Positions 60,631 through 64,000 of a stretch of 64,000 nucleotides of DNA are shown in pieces. Made by a program: the position numbers and the translations under genes. This DNA is from Chitinophaga alhagiae (lineage in GTDB: Bacteria > Bacteroidota > Bacteroidia > Chitinophagales > Chitinophagaceae): positions 806,001-870,000 of the forward strand of contig NZ_QXMH01000001.1 in NCBI RefSeq assembly GCF_003568665.1. The letters run 5' to 3'. Position 1 is the first letter of the stretch. Each line of letters opens with the position of its first letter. A model generated the notes under the pieces. It was not told where the DNA came from. It was given only the letters and a program-made list of their open reading frames with translations, and searched no databases.

Positions 60631-61983
60631 TCAGCTTCTTTTCAGCAAATACCGATGAGGCCGGGGTTTGCTCAACGCCGGCAGCGAATCCAGCGAGCGC
60701 TCCCACTGCCGGCGGATCTGTGCTTCTTTGGGTTTGGTGTCCAGGTAAGTGATGAACATCTTTTTCACATAGTCCGAATCCGGTTTATGGGCATGCGCCG
60801 TATCGTAAAAGCGGCGTACGGTTTCCAGGTTTTCGTTGCCCGGCAGGGTGTTGATATAGCGGTGTTCAATGAGACGGATCGCCCTGAGCCGGGCTTCCAG
60901 CTGCCAGCGTTTCTGCAGCAGGGCCTGTACTTTCAGGGCTTGCTGGTATTGCGGCAACTGTGGCATGGTGGCCAGGTTGACCCCTCTTTCCAGTTCTCCG
61001 GAAAAGAAACGGCCAATTTCCACATCATCTATGGTCAGCACATAATTACCCGGCACCAGGTAGTTGAATTTTACGATCTCGCGGTTGAGGTTGTCTGCAA
61101 AAGGCACCAGTTCCGTTGCCTTTAACTGGTCTTCCCGCACGGGGAACGGCAGGGCTTTCTCAAGCGCCGTGAACTCTATCTGCCCGTCTTTACGGGTAAA
61201 ACCCGAAATAGTGCATTGCTGGCTTTTGGCCTGGCTGCTTTTTGCGTTGCGGTCTGCCACTATATTGGCTACCGTGGCCGGCGCCTTAATGGTTTTCAGG
61301 AATTCCCAGGCCATCAGCAAATGCCCCACCCCGCCCGGGTGTACCCGGTCTTTCCCGATCAATGTGGCCGTACTGTCTTTCGCCTGCACTTCTGCATTCA
61401 GTTTGGTGAGCATGCCCCAGTAATCCACTACCAGCAGACTGTCGCGCCCGGCAAACTCCCTGGCGTAACCGGCGCATATTTTCAGCGCGTCATTAACGCC
61501 ATAGAGGTTGTTGCCGGCCATTTTTGACGTCTGGTCATAAATGGAGGGCGTTTGCAATACAACGCGGATATTTTTTGCGAGAAAAATGCGAACAATGCTG
61601 TCAAGGTTCCTGCGGTAAGCGGTCAGCGCTGCCTGCTGTTTTTCGCGGATGCCGGCTTCGTTCTTCCTTCTGGCGTCATAGAGCGGACGGTTCACATCAT
61701 TCATGCCGATCATGATCACCGCCCAGGTGGGGTGGTGTACCAGGATGTCTTGGTCCATGCGCCGCAGGATGCCGGAGGTCACATCCCCGGAAATACCGCA
61801 GTTGAAGAACTGCACGCCCAGGTGAGGATAACGGGTGCTGTAATACAGCTGCACGTTGTGCCAATAGTCGCCGTTGTGTGTAATGCTGTTGCCAACAAAA
61901 CATACACGGTCTCCCTTTTTAAAGAACTGGGCGGTGGATGAGAGGCTGCAGAAAAGACAGCAGAGAAAAAACAGATAGCGCAT
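60631..61983 (-). CDS. Secreted SGNH/GDSL hydrolase
   Basis: About 450 residues from the ATG at 61983 (MRYLFFLCCLFCSLSSTAQF, a good signal peptide); an upstream ATG would add 32 residues without signal character. RVCFVGNSITHNGDYWHNVQ holds the GDSL-like nucleophile Ser in GNSIT, FFNCGISGDVTSGILRRM the Gly, VIMIGMNDVNRP the Asn and KDRVHPGGVGHLLMAWEF the DxxH pair. The family deacetylates glycans or cleaves esters. About 150 residues follow the SGNH domain without recognised motif. A terminator-like hairpin 67 bp upstream in the leader may control expression. Confidence 0.9.
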   Translation of the reverse strand: MRYLFFLCCLFCSLSSTAQFFKKGDRVCFVGNSITHNGDYWHNVQLYYSTRYPHLGVQFFNCGISGDVTSGILRRMDQDILVHHPTWAVIMIGMNDVNRPLYDARRKNEAGIREKQQAALTAYRRNLDSIVRIFLAKNIRVVLQTPSIYDQTSKMAGNNLYGVNDALKICAGYAREFAGRDSLLVVDYWGMLTKLNAEVQAKDSTATLIGKDRVHPGGVGHLLMAWEFLKTIKAPATVANIVADRNAKSSQAKSQQCTISGFTRKDGQIEFTALEKALPFPVREDQLKATELVPFADNLNREIVKFNYLVPGNYVLTIDDVEIGRFFSGELERGVNLATMPQLPQYQQALKVQALLQKRWQLEARLRAIRLIEHRYINTLPGNENLETVRRFYDTAHAHKPDSDYVKKMFITYLDTKPKEAQIRRQWERSLDSLPALSKPRPHRYLLKRS

Positions 61984-62049
61984 CCCTAAAAATAGCAAAT
62001 GAACCGGAAAAACTAACCCGGCAGCCGGAACGCGCTGCGGGAGCGAAGC

Positions 62050-62080
62050 AAAAAAAAATGCGCATCGGGGAATGCGCATT
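62050..62080 (-). terminator. Leader terminator before the SGNH hydrolase
   Basis: AATGCGCAT (62057-62065) pairs with ATGCGCATT (62072-62080); on the minus strand nine T follow. It lies in the 5' region of the SGNH gene rather than behind a gene, suggesting attenuation or the end of a short RNA. Confidence 0.65.
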
Positions 62081-62131
62081 CACTAAAGGGAGCGGGATAA
62101 CAAACAGTTTAATTATTCAGACTAGCTGTAG

Positions 62132-62139
62132 CAAAATTA
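62132..62139 (-). promoter_or_regulatory. -7 element upstream of the SGNH leader
   Basis: TAATTTTG on the minus strand matches TAnnTTTG exactly. Transcription from it would meet the hairpin at 62080 after about 45 nt. No clear -33 TTG is present. Confidence 0.45.
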
Positions 62140-62225
62140 GTGGCCGGCCATCATAATGACACCAGTAGAACCGCTGATTTACAAGAATGCGTGTTTCTAC
62201 GTACCGACCTTGCGGAGCTGCCTGT

Positions 62226-62256
62226 TTGGATTTACGCAAACGTTTGCATAACTTGG
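62226..62256 (+). promoter_or_regulatory. GH105 promoter with embedded LacI-type operator
   Basis: TTG at 62226-62228 and TAACTTGG at 62249-62256 (close to TAnnTTTG) are 20 bp apart. The spacer contains GCAAACGTTTGC (62236-62247, perfect palindrome; CGCAAACGTTTGCA with flanks). The operator directly abuts the -7 element, as at 20130-20151, so a bound repressor would block RNA polymerase. Confidence 0.7.
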
Positions 62257-62283
62257 AGGTCTAAAATTCCATCATTTCACGTT

Positions 62284-63420
62284 ATGAAAACTAGCTCATT
62301 CCTCCAGGGCATGGCAGTAGCCGCCATGTTGCTGTTTGCCGGAGACGTCCGTGCCCAGTCCGGAGCCCTCTCCAAATTCCCGAAAGGCGCCACGCCACAG
62401 GAAATTGGCCAGCGCATCGCCAACAGGTTTGTGGCCTCTCCTCATCCGAATTTTGGCCGCCCTAGGCCGCCCAGGGTCATCACCTACCCTGAAACCTGTG
62501 CCTGGTACGGCTCGCTGACCTTTGCCAAAGAAAGCGGGAACAAAACGCTGCTTCAGCAACTGGCCGCCCGCTTTGAACCGCTGCTGGGCAGCAGGGATAC
62601 GCTCATTCCCGTGCCTGACCATGTGGATTACACCGTATTCGGCTCCGTACCCCTTGAATTGTACCAGCAAACGAAAGACAGCCGCTACCTGGCCATCGGC
62701 AAACGTTTTGCGGACAAACAATGGGGGCCGCCGGAAGGTAAACGGGTTACGGATGATTCCCGCCGCTTCTATGCCAAAGGCTATACCTGGCAAACGCGGT
62801 TGTGGATAGACGACATGTTCATGATCACCGCCGTACAGTCTCAGGCTACCCGCGCCACCGGGGACCGGTCTTATATAGACAAGGCCGCCAATGAAATGGT
62901 GTTTTACCTGGACTCCCTGCAAAAACCCAACGGGCTCTTTTACCACGCCCCCAATGCTCCCTTCTTCTGGGGCCGCGGCAACGGCTGGATGGCGGCCGGC
63001 ATGAGCGAGCTGCTGCGTTCGGTACCCAAAGACAATCCCAACCGTTCCCGCATCCTGAAAGCCTACCAGGCCATGATGGCCAGCCTGCTTAAATACCAGG
63101 CGGAAGACGGCATGTGGCGCCAGTTGATAGACGATCCCCGATCATGGCCCGAAACTTCCTGTACGGGCATGTTCACCTACGCCATGATCACCGGCGTGAA
63201 AAACGGCTGGCTGGACAAAAAGGTGTATGGCCCCGCCGCCAGAAAGGCCTGGCTGAAGCTGATCACCTACATCAATGAAGACGGAGACATCAGCGATGTT
63301 TGTGAAGGCACCAATATGAAAAATGACCATCAGTATTACCTTGACAGAAAGCGACTTACTGGTGACATGCATGGGCAGGCGCCGCTATTATGGTGCGCTA
63401 CCGCCCTGTTGAGAAAATAA
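62284..63420 (+). CDS. Unsaturated rhamnogalacturonyl/uronyl hydrolase, GH105
   Basis: About 378 residues from the ATG at 62284 (MKTSSFLQGMAVAAMLLFAG, signal peptide); a longer frame upstream would run through the operator. The (alpha/alpha)6 barrel has SRRFYAKGYTWQTRLWIDDM with the conserved Asp of the WIDDMF segment, NGLFYHAPNAPFFWGRGNGW and PETSCTGMFTYAMITGVKNG. GH105 removes the 4,5-unsaturated uronic acid left by polysaccharide lyases. The operator in its promoter matches those of the GH95-GH29-lyase operon 42 kb away, so the lyase there probably creates its substrate. Confidence 0.92.
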   Translation: MKTSSFLQGMAVAAMLLFAGDVRAQSGALSKFPKGATPQEIGQRIANRFVASPHPNFGRPRPPRVITYPETCAWYGSLTFAKESGNKTLLQQLAARFEPLLGSRDTLIPVPDHVDYTVFGSVPLELYQQTKDSRYLAIGKRFADKQWGPPEGKRVTDDSRRFYAKGYTWQTRLWIDDMFMITAVQSQATRATGDRSYIDKAANEMVFYLDSLQKPNGLFYHAPNAPFFWGRGNGWMAAGMSELLRSVPKDNPNRSRILKAYQAMMASLLKYQAEDGMWRQLIDDPRSWPETSCTGMFTYAMITGVKNGWLDKKVYGPAARKAWLKLITYINEDGDISDVCEGTNMKNDHQYYLDRKRLTGDMHGQAPLLWCATALLRK

Positions 63421-63628
63421 AGCGGTTGGACTATCAAAATAGTATCAGAATTGATACTCTCTCCTTGCACGCATACATGCTCTTGCTATAGCGAAGGCCG
63501 TGGGCAGGCATGGTAAAGAGCAGACTAAAGCAGCCAAGAGAGAGGGTTTAGAGCTACCAAAAAAACGCTTTGGAACAGGGTATGCAATCGGATAAAAGCC
63601 ACTTTCTGATAGTAAATTATCAAATACA

Positions 63629-63662
63629 AAGGGGCTGATCCAAAAAATGATCAGCCCCTTTT
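63629..63662. terminator. Bidirectional terminator between GH105 and DUF4198-like gene
   Basis: A 12-bp stem (AAGGGGCTGATC with GATCAGCCCCTT) serves both converging genes. Between 63421 and 63628 the DNA has no recognised gene; one frame of about 45 codons (LAIAKAVGRHGKEQTKAAKR) is open but starts without a good initiator. Confidence 0.85.
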
Positions 63663-63678
63663 ATATTCTTCTTATGAA

Positions 63679-64000
63679 TTATTTTTCAACCACTTCTATG
63701 CAGTAGGTAGCACAACGCCAGATAGCCTCGTACGGCTTGCCGTTGTGGTCTCCCGCTTTTTTCTCCGTTTTGGCTACTTCCACCATGTAACGGCCGGGCC
63801 AGAGGGGCGTGAAAGACGTGGTGCCGGTGCTGTCTGTATACAGTTTTTTGATCCAGCCATTGGGCGCCACCACTTCTACTTCGCTGGATTTGGCGGGTGC
63901 CTGTTCTGCCAGTACCCCCAGGTTGATGCTTTCATTCACCTTGTAGGTCTGCCGTACAGCGGCTTCCACTTTCAGCGGGTTGGCATTGGCGGAACCGGCC
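63679..64000 (-). CDS. DUF4198-like exported protein, 3' part
   Basis: The frame is open to the right edge, so only the last 106 codons are seen. EVEVVAPNGWIKKLYTDSTG, TSFTPLWPGRYMVEVAKTEK and GKPYEAIWRCATYCIEVVE match the C-terminal half of DUF4198/NikM-like periplasmic proteins, which are thought to bind metals or appear with TonB-dependent receptors. The start and any signal peptide lie outside the window. Confidence 0.7.
   Translation of the reverse strand, partial: AGSANANPLKVEAAVRQTYKVNESINLGVLAEQAPAKSSEVEVVAPNGWIKKLYTDSTGTTSFTPLWPGRYMVEVAKTEKKAGDHNGKPYEAIWRCATYCIEVVEK

Noticed and set aside
63421..63628. Resolvase or integrase remnant
   Set aside because: The basic stretch resembles the tail of some recombinases only superficially; no catalytic motif, inverted repeat or target duplication was found.
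1..64000. tRNA, rRNA, tmRNA, RNase P or other standard RNA genes
   Set aside because: All sizeable intergenic regions were read on both strands and none showed a cloverleaf, CCA end or other conserved RNA core; small divergent RNAs could still be missed by eye.

Overview
The window comes from a Bacteroidota genome, most likely a Chitinophagaceae (Chitinophaga-like) soil saprophyte. The signs are SusC/SusD-type genes, a TonB with the Bacteroidota N-terminus, many secreted glycoside hydrolases with short signal peptides, promoters of the Bacteroidota type (TTG about 19-20 bp before TAnnTTTG), almost no Shine-Dalgarno sequences, and GC content near 50-55% in genes. No rRNA, tRNA, CRISPR array, prophage or intact insertion sequence was seen.

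Layout. 1-9 kb: end of a serine hydrolase, two co-oriented amidohydrolase genes (three barrels, only one with a normal metal site), a small secreted LTxxQ-like protein coupled to glycerate kinase, and mannonate dehydratase. 9-14 kb: an EmrA-EmrB-TolC drug-efflux operon divergent from a marR gene across a shared palindromic operator. 14-20 kb: a GH95-GH29-polysaccharide lyase operon behind two LacI-type operators. 20-23 kb: a GH144-like gene preceded by wreckage of its own susC-susD pair. 23-28 kb: sulfatase, GH29 and an unassigned 716-residue glycosidase-like protein. 28-29.3 kb: a mostly non-coding regulatory island around a small HTH gene, with two tandem small-RNA-like units of the same design. 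29.3-45 kb: lipoprotein, a second GH95, a two-component pair whose response regulator is fused to a CRP-type transcription factor, GH3, sialate O-acetylesterase-like protein, an Omp85-like barrel protein, GH20, GH18 and TonB. 45-51 kb: TolC-MFP-RND efflux operon. 51-54 kb: KefC-type antiporter with its KefF-type flavoprotein, then a coiled-coil protein built from ten 14-residue repeats. 54-58 kb: gnd-zwf-pgl (oxidative pentose phosphate pathway). 58-64 kb: FMN reductase, a small membrane protein, DUF4397 lipoprotein, VOC protein, SGNH hydrolase, GH105 behind a LacI-type operator, and the end of a DUF4198-like protein.

How it fits together. The main theme is degradation of fucosylated and uronic-acid-containing plant or microbial glycans: two GH95 and two GH29 fucosidases, a PL38/alginate-lyase-like enzyme, GH105 for unsaturated uronyl ends, GH144 for beta-1,2-glucan, GH3, GH18 and GH20 for beta-glucosides and chitin, with mannonate dehydratase and glycerate kinase for downstream carbon. 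The GH95 operon and the distant GH105 gene carry near-identical LacI-type operators in the same position relative to a -7 element, so they are probably one regulon whose regulator lies outside the window.

The most unusual signal is at 28.2-28.6 kb. Two units exactly 200 bp apart each contain TTAACA-N5-TTAACA, then 21 bp, then a TAAYATTG -7 element, then a 5' hairpin and a 3' terminator-like hairpin. This predicts two co-regulated structured RNAs of about 90-100 nt next to a small winged-helix gene. All functional statements rest on sequence reading alone; no database search was run.
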